Of a stretch of 64,000 nt of DNA, positions 51,269 through 64,000 are shown one piece after another. Made by a program: the position numbers and the translations under genes. The stretch lies in assembly GCF_008831285.2 (NCBI RefSeq), contig NC_045139.1, positions 18,954,354 to 19,018,353 of the forward strand. Direction: 5' to 3'. The stretch comes from Nymphaea colorata (taxonomy: Eukaryota > Streptophyta > Magnoliopsida > Nymphaeales > Nymphaeaceae). Each line of letters starts with the position of its first letter. The first letter of the stretch is position 1. Below the pieces are notes generated by a model. The model saw only the letters and a list, made by a program, of their open reading frames with translations. It was not told where the DNA came from and ran no database searches.

Positions 51269-51309
<41 letters not shown>
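51269..51309. repeat. (GA)n microsatellite
   Basis: About 20 perfect GA units. A shorter CT run lies upstream at about 51089-51113. Confidence 0.95.
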
Positions 51310-51311
<2 letters not shown>

Positions 51312-54054
51312 CAAAGGAAAGTCTATTTTTTGGCATTTATCAACACTAGGGTGGGGTGACGGTTATCAAACTTATCTAGTTGTCACCAAACAGTAATCCT
51401 ACATCGTTGATACCCAATTAATAAAAAATAAATAGATTTGAAATATCATAAGCTTCCTCCATGGTATTGTGGAATGTACGTCATTATAAGAATGTGTTTG
51501 ATGACGAGAGAAACTTATCCACGACGAATAGTTGGTAAACTTGTGACTTGAAATGGGATCAGCAAATGAACCGGTCGCTAGATTAACGAGTTAACTCATC
51601 GAGTCGATCGAGTTTTAAAATAACCATAATGTGTATCATTGACCTTTGACTCACGGCCAGGTTTTATAGTGATCCGAGTTGACTCGAGCGATAAACCCAG
51701 CGGGTTTGCCAATTATGCATGTATAAACCCGATTAATCCGACTCTTAATTAAACTGAGTATTTATTTGCGCTTTTCTTTAATGGGTGTGAAGTGGAGTGA
51801 ACGTACCGCTTTCGCCCTTTACCCATGTTTGATTTGAAAATTGTTCCCGCCCACCGTATATTAATTGGTCCGTAAACATGTCATGAATGAAATCAGGACG
51901 GTGCCCAATATTCTAGTTGGTTTTATTGCGACGAATTTCACTCGTTTGAAACATGTGGCGGACCAGTACAAACACGTGGTTTCCCGTCGCACCGGTGGCT
52001 GAAACACATACCAACTCCACCAGCCTCCGTCCCACCCGAACACCACCTCGCCTGGGAGCGGACGGATAGTCTAGTCGCGGCACAAGGAGACAAAGGAAGA
52101 TCAGATCAATTGACGCGTGCTCTCGACCTTCATCACCCATGAGACCAATTATCCCTCTCACTTTCTTTCCCTCCTTCAACGCACCCGACGTCTCCTCCTT
52201 TTCTTTATTATTAAAAAAGTGGATAAGATTTTTAACTCGACCTCAGTTAGCTGCCAACGCGGCTCCGACTCGCCCCCCTCCCTACCTCTCCTTCTCTTTC
52301 CTTTTTTTAGAGAGAGAAAGAAGGTCCAGGCTCGAGCGAGCGCATGCCAAGTACCACCAAAAGTGGGCCAAATGTATCTTAAAGGCTGTGTGTACCTACC
52401 ATGTGGCATGCAATTTGTGTTTATATATATGTATATGAAACATGAATTTTTTCAGTTGTATAGATGCTTTGACCAACCTTATTGGCATATTAGACAATTT
52501 GTAATTGTTTTATAAAACACATTTTAATATGCTTCATAAATATATTCCAAAACATACTGTTTTGCTTGCCAAGCTAACCTTAGGTGAGAGACTGGAGCAT
52601 TTAGATGACTAGAAAACTTCTGATCTTATATATATATATATATATATACACACAGTTTAAAACAAAATTCTCAAGGTGAACTCGACGGCAATGTGACTCG
52701 TTTATATATAAATGTCAAACCTTATGTTGGTCGGATCGCAGTTTCATTTTCCACAATCCACAACATTAGGATTTGGATTTGAATTATTAAATTCAAATAT
52801 ATGGTCGAAACGAAGCAGGAATATGATGCCAAGGAAAGGGGCGACGAGCTGTCATTGAGAATTACAATTGGGCAGCCAAGCAAATAAGAAATTTAAACGA
52901 TGCACATATTTATGGATGTTCTAAGATGGCGGAATATATATTCATGAATAGTGTTCTTAATGCCAAAGAACACCATGTATCTGCTATCCACATTCTGACT
53001 ATCCGATCCGAGCTCTCTAAATAAATGTGGATATTAAAAAACATTCTGCACTTTCCACTTGCCTTTTAATTTCTCTTTCCGGTATTGCCCCAGTCTATGG
53101 GCAGGCTGGCAGTGGGCGTCCTTCCTCTTAAATAAACAAATAAGGTATTGAAGAACTAGGTTTTGAGAGTCATTTAAAACTCATTAAAATACTTTATTTC
53201 AATAAAACCAAATTTTAATAAAACTACATATTAAAGGAGAATGGCAGCCAAAAACTCCATCGGCTTTTGTAACACTGACATTTTCTTAATGACATTACTT
53301 TACGTATCTTGCTCATTTTCTAAAAATTCAATTCTTTTCTATTTAAATGCTGCCGACAAGCCACCCGGTGCTCACAGGGGATCCAATTTCACTTTTTATT
53401 GCACACTAACTTCTCTCTTAATTAAGAAAACAAAAAAATTATGTTACCCATTGTCTTAAATAAGCTTAGGCATTGAACCGGGCCGCCGTTGTGTACTCGG
53501 TACTTGGCTCAATTCGGATCCGAAAAAACGAAACTCAAGCCAGCCCAACTTGTTATCGGGCCAGCCCAAGTGGGCCCGATAAGCCCTAATGATTTTTTTA
53601 ATTTTTTATTAATATATATATATAATAAAATATTATTTTTAATATAATCAGTCAACCAGCCCAAGCTCGAGGTCAGATTTTTCGAGTCAATTAAAGAAAA
53701 AAGCCCGGTTGGGTTGTCCGCCGGCCCTATCTTTCCAACGGATCCCCTGAAAACCCGATATGATGCTTTTAATAACGGCAACCGTCGGGCGGCCTCGGAG
53801 ACGGAGTTTTGCCTCTTTTCGAAATTGATACGAAACGGTATCGCTTTTACCGAGAAAGCGCGTGTCGAGCAATTTCGGGAAAAATGAGGGCGGTTGGCAG
53901 GAATATATCAAATATGAGTAGCCCACACGAAAATTTCGTATATACTCGAAGGGATACGGTAGGTTATACGAATATACGGCTAGGAAGTTGGAAGTAGCGG
54001 CATAATCAGGGTCATGATGTTGATGGATGATGATGATGATGACGATGCCATGAG

Positions 54055-54077
54055 CGAGAGAGAGAGAGAGAGAGAGG
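54055..54077. repeat. (GA)n run in the kinase upstream region
   Basis: About 11 GA units lie some 340 bp before the kinase start codon, next to a short GAT repeat (about 54023-54040). GA runs are common in plant 5' regions; a regulatory role is only possible. Confidence 0.85.
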
Positions 54078-54417
54078 GTCGAATCCACTTCGGCCGGCAC
54101 ACCGTTACAGATAATTGCGAGGTACGGCAAAAAAGGCCGATCGCTCTCCCTTCTTTCCCTTCCTTATTTATCCGAGTAGAGCGAGGGAGCGGGAGGGAGA
54201 GGTCGCGTTTTCGCTTATTTAGTAACTTTCACGTGAAAGAGCGAGTGTGCGGAAAGAGGTGACGGAAGAAGACGGAGCGTGTGAAGCCAGCGATCTTCTC
54301 TAGGGACGGAGACGGAGAAAACCGCCTTTGCTTTTATCGGTTTTTTTAATTTCTTGTTATTCTTCTTCTTCCCGTGGTTCGGTTTCTGTTCTTGAGTCTG
54401 CGGAGGGAGGTCGACGA

Positions 54418-57400
54418 ATGGCGATGGATGACACGGAGAGCTGCAGCAGCAGGGCGGTGGAGTCGTCGCCGACTCACGGCCAGCCGCAGCACCGTCACAA
54501 GCTTGAGGTCTTCGCGGAGGTGCTCCGGCGGCTCAAGGAGTCGGGAAACGAGGATGTTAATCTCCCGGGATTCGAGGACGAGCTTTGGAACCATTTCAAT
54601 CGGCTTCCTCCGCGGTAATTCCGATTTCTTCTCTTCTGTTGCGCTGCTTTGCTGATCGCCTTCATTTTCAGAGAAGACGGTGCAAGATCGGTTGTTTTCG
54701 GAATTCGGTTTGTTAATCTCTTATTGCGTCCTGGTTGCTAGCAGCGTAGAAAATTGTGGACGGTTTTTCGGAATTCTGGTTCTGTTCTTGTCCTTGTCAT
54801 TGTACGCGGTTGGTATGGGATCAGGCGTTTGGAAATCCGGTTGATAATTTCTTCTTATTGTCGTCATTATCTGCGGCTCCGAAGAGATGAAGCACTTTCT
54901 GGGCTCTGGCTTGCGTATAAGAGTCGACGTTGCTTTCTGCTGATCTCTTCTTCTTGTTCTGATTGGCGGATTATGGGTTTTTTTCTTTCTTCTTTTACGT
55001 GGACTGATAAGTCGTTTGGATGATTGAGGCTACGAAAGGATTAGGGTTCGGACTCTAATTCGATTTATATACGTTGATCAAATGTCTATTCTTCCTTCTC
55101 TTTCCTGTTTATGTCGATGGTTGATGGCCTGCTGCGATAAGCCTCATGCTTGTCTTTGGTCTTCGGCCCATCACATCAGCCGTGGAGTCTTTATATGTAA
55201 AAGATCATGCACCTTTTCGAGTCCAATTTGTTTACGTGCGACATGGTGTTGAAATTCTTGTTTTCGGTGCTCAAAATTTCCCGTCTTGAATGTTTTGATT
55301 ATCTTCCATCGTCGAGCCAACGTATTTTCTCTAGCTCACGCAAAGCTGAAGCAGAAGTTGATGGAATCGCTCTTATGTGTAACTGCAGTTATGCGCTGGA
55401 TGTCAATGTGGAGAGGGCAGAAGATGTTCTCAACCACAAGAGGTTGCTCCATTTGGCAAAGGATCCTGCCAAGAGGCCAGTATTTGATGTTCGCCTTGTT
55501 CAGGTAAATTCATCCCAACAGTTTGTGGTGTTTTGGTTGTTCATGCATGGCCACGGTTGGAACATCAACTTGTGCTGTTAGGACCCATCTCCTTAACATC
55601 CGTTAAACGTCAGAGCAGTCTTAGGTGGTCGCTGGAAAGCATTTAAATCACGACCTTTACCATTCTGTTTTGCCACTAGATCCTGACACTTTTGGTGGAC
55701 CATATCCCTTTTAGTTGAAGGGTTGTCACAGTTATTGCAATTCAGCAGGCTGAACTGTTTTTCATCTTACGACTTTTCAAATGATAAAGAAAAAAAGAAA
55801 CGAGATGACAAGCTTTCATGTTTCCATGCGTTGACTGCTTGAACATTCCGCTGGAACTTCTATGATTCTGTCTGCAGTGATCGAATAAAGATGCTTTCAT
55901 CTTGCTCAGGTTGCTGATTTTATAGGCAATGGTTTTGGTGGGAACTTATGGGTCTCTATAAAAGATCGTCTGAAATGGTTGAACCACCTCGCTTGAGGAT
56001 GTTTACACAGTAGTTGTGTCCACCCTTTTTATGTTCTTAAGTTACAGTGTTGGGACTTCCAGGAGGTTCACTTGTACATGATTCCAAAGTGTTCTTCATC
56101 TTTTCTTTTGGTTGCATTATGTGAATTTGGAAACAGGGGTCAATCTCCCACTAGTCGTTCATGTGGATGCATTCAGCAGACCAGAATAATATGTTGTGGG
56201 CAGTCTTTAAAAGTAGAAACATTAGCGAAACTAGAAAATGTACTTCAGAATTGAATCCGCCTGTTAAAAATATGCATTCTTTTTGGAATTTAAGATCCTG
56301 TTTGCATTGCCTACAGTATATAACAAAAAAACAGTGTGAGCAATCTCATTTGTTGCATATTTCCTGATATCACATCTACTATCTATATTTATCTATCTTT
56401 TGTTTTGCAAAGTGCAGGTAACTGTTTTAGATATTTACAGGAACTCTACATACTTTGCAAAGAGAGTAAAGAGCCAACAAAATAACTTTAAATTCAGCTC
56501 TGTTGGGTTAGCATATGTCAAACTTTTTACTGTTTTAGAAGCCATGTGTGTAGTGTGTACCTTGTACTGGCACTAAAATGTTTTTGTTCTTTAAGAATTT
56601 ATCGAAGTCCATGTGCATTTACTCGTGGCTCACAGGTTCAACTAGGTGAATTTGCCTGGTTTTGATTTCTTCATTTTTTGCATGAAGGATATCTACATGT
56701 GTACATAATTGTATATTTAATTTGTTATAACATGGATAGGACATGGATAGGTTTTATATATTGTGTATAATAATGCATATGCAAGTAGTATTTTGCTATA
56801 ATTACATTATTACTGTATATGTGAATCATTTCTGGTAATACAGTGAGTTTTGATAGAGTATACATACAAATACACCAACTGGTGACTCAGCTAACTTGGC
56901 CAAAACTCAGCTGAATCAGCCAAAGCTCAGATGACTCCATCAAGTTTTTAAGCACTGGCAATGAGGTGTCATGTGAATGCAAAGAAAAATGGATTTGTTA
57001 AGAAGGATATAGAAGACACCTACAATCAGGCTTTATGGAAATATCGATGACAGTGTTGTTGGTTTCAGATGAGTGCATGTTCATTACTTTGCTAGATGGC
57101 TAGCTTAGTAGCTTTTCAGTAATCTCTAATGTTTTTCATTTTGTAACTGTTCTCCATTCTCCTGGAAAACAAAATACTTGTGCAAATGTATTGAGAATTG
57201 TCCTCGTTAGGTATCTAAAATAAATGCACAAGGAAAGGTACTGAAGTTGTTATCTACAGGAGGCTCATGCTCCCTTTAGGTCTCTGGGATTTGAATCATG
57301 CAATTCTTCCTTCTGTAACAAACTGGGCCTTGTCCCCGCAATAAGTCTTTGCCACCTTTAACTGGTTTTCTATGATGTGCTGCTCCGTGTGTTTGAACTG

Positions 57401-60400
57401 CATATGTTACCATCAAGATAATTAAAGACGCTTTTGTTAGTTGATAATGCAACTCATTCCTCCTACTAAAGTACTTGCTAACATAATTGAACTGATCCTT
57501 TACAATACTGGCAGAAATTTCTCCTAGATTTCCTTTGTCTGGAAAGGGTGGACATGAAACTATTCCTACTTTCTTGGCCCCAGTTTAATTTTCAATTTTA
57601 AGTGACAAAGGTTGCCTCACCTAATTTATTTGGTGCAGGTTGTGACCCTCGGTGATGGGAAGACCGGTTGTCTGCCACAAAGCTCTCCGGAGGAAGAGGA
57701 CGGACAAGATTCCTCTAGCTGCATGATTAGACACAGGTGCAGTAAGTTTCTTTGTATTTTTGTTGCCATTATCTCATTGTGTTTTCTACTTGATGTGTTG
57801 TAATGTCCTGAAGATATTCTAAAGCATGTCAACATGTTGAGCAATTTACTTGCTTTTTTCTTTTCTTTCATTTGTCAGTAAGTTCTCCTTTTCGAAAAGT
57901 GCTACTTTGGCTTTTCCAGTAATGCAGCTAAGGCATTCTTTTCTTTTGTTGTCTAGTCGTTGTGTTCTTTTCTTTTGTTGTCTATTCATTGAATGTTTTT
58001 GCATTTGTTTCTGGGAATTTTTCACAGTATACATCCACCACCTGCCTTCGGCTCGTCACCAAACCTTGAGGCCCTTGCTCTCGAAGGCAATGGATGCAAG
58101 GAGGATGATGATAGCACTGTGAATGGAAATTGCTTGCTTTTTAGGTATTTTTACTCTTTTCTAGACAATGTTATGCAAATTGGAAAGTTTTTGTAATACT
58201 TCATGATGCTTTGGGGTTGTGGGCTACAGATTGGTCTTATCATATTATATTCACAGCACAATTTTGTCTCTTGTCACCACTGCCTGTGCTTCTTTGTGTT
58301 CCTTTCTTAGGTGTCAAAATGCTGACTACTTAGTTGAGTTGGTTATCAACCAACCTGTGTTTTCAATTTTCAAACCTGTGACTAGTTGGTTAGAGTAGTC
58401 AATTAGTCAGCCTAGTCGTTTGTCAGCTGGCTAATCCTGAACTGTAATTTTTTTGGTGTAGATATATATGTTTTTATCTTCTTTGTCAATAACAGATATG
58501 TAATATTTTTTTAATACTCAATTGACTTTGACGAGGTCAGACCTAGTCCTGACATGAACGACCTGTGCATGGTTTCTGATTTTGACAACTTGAGCTCCTG
58601 TGCCACTTTTTTTCTTGTCACAACTGCTATGGTAGAATTTGTGATTGCCATGAAACTATGTGCATCTAGATATTCATTTTGAGAGAAAAAAAATATACTG
58701 TTCTATGACTTTAACTTCCGACTACAATGAACTTGTCCAATGTGATTAGGAAAGTTTCATTTCTAGTAGTTCTCTTCCTAAGTTAAATAATAGGAATTGC
58801 TCTTTGTCGTCCATATTTCTGAAGCTTGTGTACACGACTCAATGAACAGTCCATCTCAAGATGATGGATGTGTTGGCAATGGGCAGACAGGTTGTTGAGT
58901 TCCATATGTTACGGTGGCAAGCGACAGATGAAAAAATAAAATATTGGGAAGTGGAGATTCCACTGGAGGCCTAACCTGCTTCCTGGTTGTTGAATTTGTA
59001 TTGAATACACTGAGTTATTCATGATCTCCTGTTTTTAGAAATTATGTCTACTCCTTGTACATTTTGTTTGTGAGAGAACATTGTAAAGGTTTTTATGCTT
59101 ATTTTGCTGGATTTGTCGGGGGAAGAGAAATAGGCAATATGGCTATTGGACTTGTCCATACTTGTAGGTCTGAATTCGGGATCCCTAACCACGTGGAGAG
59201 AGCACCTTTTGGCAGATTTGCTTATGTCAAATTAATGATATAATGTTGATTATCTTATAAGTTTTAATTATGGAATGATTTTATTTTTGTTTAAAGTAGT
59301 CAAGCCTTGCTTATCAAGATTGTTGTTTCAAATTGCTAGGCTTCATCTTCTCTCATCTACTGATCTCTTCCTGACCTCTTGCCAGTTTACTGTTATATTG
59401 AGATTAGGTTGCTGTAGTTCTAACTTCTAAATGTTATTCTCATGTTCGTTGTTGTAAATAATGAAACTTTGTAGGATACTGTCTAATGGCAGTGTTTATT
59501 TCTACCTTTCTCACATGAACTTGACTTATGACAACACTCTTGCAGGCCAATGCATGAGGTCACATTTTCAACAGATGACAAGCCAAAGCTGCTTAGTCAG
59601 GTGATAGTTGACACAAGGATAATCATCATAAATTTTTCTTTTTAGTAGTTAATCAACTTATTCTTTCCCTCAATGTTAACCTTGTGAGTCATATGGCAAG
59701 GTTTTAGTGAGTGATTCTTCATGAATTAGATTTTTCATGTGATCACTAGTAGAAATTCCTTCTTGCAGACTGATGGATATTTTTTGACATAATGACGTGA
59801 GGGTTTGCTTGAAAATGATCTCTAAGAGCACTCCACATTTTCTAGCAACTGATTTTACAAGTACTAGATCTTTAAGACCACTCCACACAGCTGGGCTTAA
59901 TTAATACTGATATATGTATATAACTATATATAGACTGAAAATTTTGTTAGTTATTTAAACTATTGAAACGGTATGATTTAGATATTGTTTTGAATTTTTG
60001 TGCTCATGATCTTTCAGATCTGTGATACCAATATCTTGTTGGATTTTCTAGATGATTTTAGCTGAAAGAAATTACAAAATTCTGTTGACAAATCAAGTGA
60101 ATTAACTAATTCCACATTTCCAATTAATCTCATAGTCTAACACCTATCCTGATTATGAAGCAGAGAGAAATATGATAATCATGAGGTGCTGTTTTTTTTT
60201 TTCAATGATTTACCAAGTGAGCATCACATAAATTAAAAATTCTACAACATAAGTATAAACGATGCTGAAGGTTTGCATTATAGACATTTCATTTTCAAAA
60301 GTGTTATTTTGATGACAAGCTTCTGTTTTTTATAATATTATTTAAGACAATTGAGGAAGTGAAAACTAATCTTCGTAGTAATTTATCATTCTTGGCATTT

Positions 60401-63384
60401 CTATGCAGATGCACATCTAGATGACAAGGTTATATAGCTGAAAATTTCCTAAGTGATTTGTGAAGGTGTACAAAGAGCATCCCTTTCCTTTTTCTGTAGC
60501 CCAAATAGGTATACATCTGGGTTCATAGGCTGCAGGATGCATATATTTGACCTACAGAGTTCGTCCGTCACTTCATGAAGTCTAATTTTTATGTGGACTC
60601 ATTTTCATCCGTTGTGGTTTTGTTGCTTAATATATACTGCTGTCAAGCAGTTTGATAGAAGTGACTTACTATGGGTCAGTGTGGCTAAAGGAGAGACTAG
60701 GAAGCTGGCTCATCCTTGAAAATTGAATGATAAATGCATTTCCAGATACGGAGCTAGCCAGTTGGTGTGCACCAATGTAAAAAAGAATGGGCCATGTACT
60801 TAAATGGTGACTGGTGCCTAAGAGCATTACAAAAACTTCGGATCTTCTTGTGCACCACAGTTAACAGGACTGTGTAAGCATGTAATTATTCTCATATAAC
60901 TTGTTATCATTGAATTTTGTCTAGGTCGGACTTGTTAATGGCATAGTAGTTCAAAATTTCAAATACATGAGTCGAAATTCGAAAACCCCCGAGCATATAC
61001 TTAGCCGTAGACTAGCAATAAAGTGTGTCACTCCTTGCAGCTCTTGTGATGTATTTTCATCAATCCCATGATAATAGTCCAGTACAACTATGATATTCTC
61101 TTTTAGTTGGATGTCCATAATGGTTGTACTTATGTGTTGCCTCAGTTAACTTCATTGCTTGCTGAAATTGGACTGAACATACAAGAGGCGCATGCTTTCT
61201 CTACCACAGATGGTTACTCTCTTGATGTCTTTGTTGTGGATGGATGGGAATATGAGGTATGGCCCATGGCTGTAAATTTCAGTTTCTCTAAGGTTAGTGT
61301 AATCTTCAATTCTGCAATCAGTATTGGTATTGGGGCAACTTGGTAATGATGTACATAGTATATGTTAAAAGATTCAAACAATTACTATATTGGGGAGAAT
61401 GTTTGGCTAGCACTTTCTCCTTCTATAGGGGAAAGATAGATCTTCTATTGGAGTAAAATCATCCCAGTCCTTTGATAACCCATGGAAAGGAACAAAATGC
61501 CTGACAGCTGATTTCTTCCATTTGCTACTGAGACAATGTTTGCATTGTTTGGATCTTTTTTCACTTGTTAATACGGCAAACAAATTTTCAGTTCTGTTGA
61601 ACTTACCTGATTGATCTGATGTTTACTTCCCTGTGTGCCTGTAGTTGATAAATCCTGCAGATTTCTTGTTGAGATGGTTATCTTGATGGTTGGATGTGGG
61701 TGTCTGGCTAATACATCAATAGAAGTAATCTCAATTTGCAGTAAATTGGAAGAGGACTTACCAGAATCGGGTAGCCCTTTCCCAATGGCTGTCAGTGACT
61801 TGTCCTTGAAAAACCACTCTAAAGTACTATGTGCCTGCCTGTGGAGGATAATTAATGGAAAATGTCCTAATAGAGAGAATGACAAGTTTGAGCTTAATCA
61901 TGGAGGTGTACTGGAAGCGAACTAACAATTTATGATTTGTTTTAATTCTCTAAATGCCCTTATCACGTCCTTACTAAACTTCCAACCATTTGTATCTTTT
62001 CCTATGGTTTGGTTCATGGAAAACTGTCCCATGGTCTGAGGATTCTATCAAATTATCAACACAACAGTAATTGCATAGATTCTCACGGTTGTTTTTGTCT
62101 GCCTTTCTACTTATGAGGTTTTGGTAATGAAATCTTTCAGGAAACTCAACGCTTGAGAGAGGCTATAGGGAAAGAAATTGCAAAGATTGAGGTAATTCTT
62201 TTTCATGCTAGTAGATGTTGCTATGATGGTTACTTTGTTTGGTAAGACAAAGAACAAGAATATCAACGAATAGCAATGCAGTTGGTCTCCTGTCCTATCG
62301 TTTTGTTACACCATTTTTTAGCATTCTGTGTGTTCGCATCCTAATGATAAATTTTTCTAGAAAAGTTGCTTTGGATCATAGAATAATCATTTCTATCCCT
62401 GGTTTTCTTCATTTTAGTTTTATGTAGTTGGCCTGCCTCCCAACCGATAATTTTTTTTGTAGAAAACCCATTCATTGAGTGAGCTGACTGGGAGGAGTCA
62501 TGCAAGGGAGTATGGCTGGGAAAGTGCAGTTTTTTTAATAAGCAGTGGACATGAAGACCGATGTTCTCATTTTAAAAAACTCATTCTTTCCATTGATTTG
62601 TCATTATCATCCGTGAAATGAAAATTTCTTTTACTAATAATAAGGTCATGATGCTTGTCAAATTTCTTTGAGCCAATCTGAAATGATTCCACTAAATTGC
62701 CTTTACCTAGAGATATAACTGCACATTAGCAGTGAAGAAAATACAACTGCCAGAGAAGGAGTTCTCTTGCTGGGTATCACCTTGTTCTTGATCAGTCTGT
62801 GTAGAAGTCTCTCCTTCATGGTTCGGAGTAAGTGGAGCTAGGTCCCATGAAATAATCATTAACTCTTTTCTTGGTCAGCACAGGCGTCCTATGTACATTT
62901 TCCAGTGATGATAAATGTTCTATGTGTGTCTGTGTGTATGGGTGCGTCAATGTTAGTATGCTTTGACGGTAAACTTGACAAAATGTACTAAGGTCTTTTG
63001 GTACTTTAAATCTTTTCATTGTAGAAGCAAGCCTGGTCAAAGCCTCAAGGATTGCCCATATTGACTGAACAAGCCGATGAACTACCTGTATTTGATCATG
63101 TAAAAATACCAAATGATGGAACTGATGTATGGGAAATCGATTTGAGATTGCTGAAATTTGAGAAAAAAATAGCATCTGGATCATACGGTGATCTGTAAGT
63201 TAATGTGTTCTCTTCATTTTGTTCACGATAATTTTTTCCCGTGGATACTCACTCTATGGGCATCATAAATCTTCAGTTACCGAGGAACCTACTGTAGCCA
63301 GGATGTTGCTATTAAGATTCTCAAGCCCGAGCGTGTTGATGTTGATATGCAACGTGAGTTTGCTCAGGAGGTTTTCATTATGAG
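54418..63384 (+). CDS. ACT-domain dual-specificity kinase, STY8/STY17/STY46 type (N-terminal part; continues past window)
   Basis: Nine exons are visible: 54418-54614, 55389-55503, 57639-57736, 58028-58144, 59546-59600, 61146-61256, 62141-62191, 63025-63194 and 63277-63384, all GT-AG with matching phases. They give about 340 residues. The N-terminal region has [22 protein letters not shown] and [20 protein letters not shown] (about 31-90). An ACT domain (about 177-235) reads [51 protein letters not shown]. The kinase domain starts at [14 protein letters not shown] with the glycine-rich loop [12 protein letters not shown] (about 297-308) and the VAIK lysine K318. The remaining lobes are off-window. 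This order is that of the Arabidopsis STY family (Raf-like group C), cytosolic kinases that phosphorylate chloroplast transit peptides; which of the three paralogues it represents cannot be decided. ATG 54418 begins MAMDD after an open GC-rich leader. Exon 3 donor was chosen at 57737 because only that phase keeps exon 4 open. Confidence 0.93.
55504..57638 (+). other. Intron 2 of the STY-type kinase gene
   Basis: About 2.1 kb, with no recognised coding sequence inside. A stretch at 56876-56950 has several CTCAGCT/GCCAAAGCTCAG-like repeats. AT-rich DNA dominates. Confidence 0.8.
58145..59545 (+). other. Intron 4 of the STY-type kinase gene
   Basis: About 1.4 kb. At 58321-58440 it carries TTGGTTATCAACCAAC and repeated TAGTC/GACTA words similar to intron 3 of the F-box gene. 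No coding match. Confidence 0.8.
59601..61145 (+). other. Intron 5 of the STY-type kinase gene
   Basis: About 1.5 kb of AT-rich DNA. A segment around 60745-60800 (ACGGAGCTAGCCAG, GTGCACCAATG) resembles the outer part of the CAGTGGCGGAGCCAG MITE family, but too weakly to call an element. Confidence 0.75.
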
Positions 63385-64000
63385 GTATTACTTGTTTTGA
63401 CAAAAGCAACTTTTGCTTTTCTTTTTAGCATATCTAAACAAATGTTTCTAGTTTCTCCAAGAAACTTCCTTGATAAATCTCCTCATTGTTGATACTTTTT
63501 CAATGTAACTTCTCTTCTTGTCATTAGCTGGCATGAGAAAATCCTTGCCTTCTGGAGCAAACCTATCCGTATGTTCAGTAGCATTTCTGGCCAACATACC
63601 AATGGAAAAGTGTGGGTTCATTGAATGCACAGGAAATTGTGCTATCAATGAATATGCATTTTCAACCATTTCATCGATAATTCTTCAGGGAAGCTACTTT
63701 TGTGCCCTCTGGGAGGTTACATCTTGTTTGCTAATTTTTTGTTTCCATCAATGCTTTTTCCAATTCTTAGGCAGATCTACAGAACAAAACCTTTAAAAGT
63801 TCTCTAACCTGGAGGAAACATCAATCATACTTTTCAGGCATATTCAATTCAATGAGCCCCAGATCTCAGACATTGTGTGGCATTTGAAGTAGTCTTTTGC
63901 ATTTCGTTTTCATGACTAGAGTGAAGGCATATGTGTCTTTTTTCTATTTCAGATCTGGAAACTTTTGGTTGCATTGAGTTTTCTTTTAGTAGCACAACTT
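63385..64000 (+). other. Start of intron 9 of the kinase gene, to window end
   Basis: The next expected kinase exon (HKNVVQFIGA-type sequence) is not present in the 616 bases after the donor at 63385, so it must lie beyond the window. Open frames here are short and unmatched. Confidence 0.7.

Larger units (their letters stand above)
41399..54417. other. Repeat-rich interval between the IQD and STY-kinase genes
   Basis: About 13 kb with no recognised gene. It contains a CACTA-like relic (about 41889-43440), GA/ATG/CT/TA microsatellites, an hAT-like MITE (45163-45345) and end fragments of the same family, a perfect hairpin at 47410-47436, a SINE-like copy near 50 kb and a GC-rich patch with short open frames at 50859-51220. 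The patch could be an unrecognised first exon, but no partner exon was found. The last 400 bases are probably promoter and 5' UTR of the kinase. Confidence 0.55.

Noticed and set aside
54014-54262. 82-codon frame before the kinase
   Set aside because: It begins in GAT/GA repeats and ends before the kinase ATG; it is most likely 5' leader sequence.
1-64000. CRISPR array, operon, phage or bacterial defence system
   Set aside because: The sequence is plant nuclear DNA; direct repeats seen are microsatellites or short tandem duplications without spacers.

Overview
This is a 64 kb piece of a flowering-plant nuclear genome. The gene families are plant-specific (IQ67-domain IQD, DUF868, plant P4H, STY-type ACT-domain kinase, EMB975-like PPR), the genes are split by GT-AG introns, and the intergenic DNA is AT-rich with long TA and GA microsatellites and remnants of small transposons. 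The species cannot be fixed from the sequence. All gene models were assembled by hand from reading frame, splice-site phase and remembered family sequences.

Layout: (1) 1-687, minus, N-terminal part of an EMB975-like pentatricopeptide protein cut by the window edge. (2) 4152-8629, minus, seven-exon GET1/WRB homologue, an ER receptor for tail-anchored protein insertion. (3) 8.7-19.6 kb, gene-poor, with a SINE-like copy, a 101-bp tandem repeat, MITE-like elements and a cluster of (TA)n arrays. (4) 20265-21173, plus, intronless DUF868 gene with GC-rich coding sequence. (5) 21.2-27.0 kb, no gene recognised. (6) 27036-30608, minus, seven-exon membrane-anchored prolyl 4-hydroxylase. (7) 34092-38228, plus, four-exon F-box/LRR protein of the Arabidopsis FBL10 type. 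(8) 40479-41398, plus, very short two-exon IQD protein. (9) 41.4-54.4 kb, repeat-rich, with a CACTA-like relic, an hAT-like MITE with a near-perfect 8-bp target duplication, further MITE ends, a second SINE-like copy and a perfect hairpin. (10) 54418 to beyond the right edge, plus, STY8/STY17/STY46-type kinase; nine exons are visible, ending just after the kinase invariant lysine.

The genes do not form a pathway; they look like ordinary housekeeping and signalling genes. The order P4H - FBL10 - STY kinase recalls Arabidopsis chromosome 2 (At2g17720, At2g17020, At2g17700, from memory), so the block may be conserved microsynteny. I found no RNA gene, CRISPR array, intact autonomous transposon or clearly novel system. 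The best items for follow-up are the unusual exon 2 of the P4H, the minimal IQD protein and the small non-autonomous elements.
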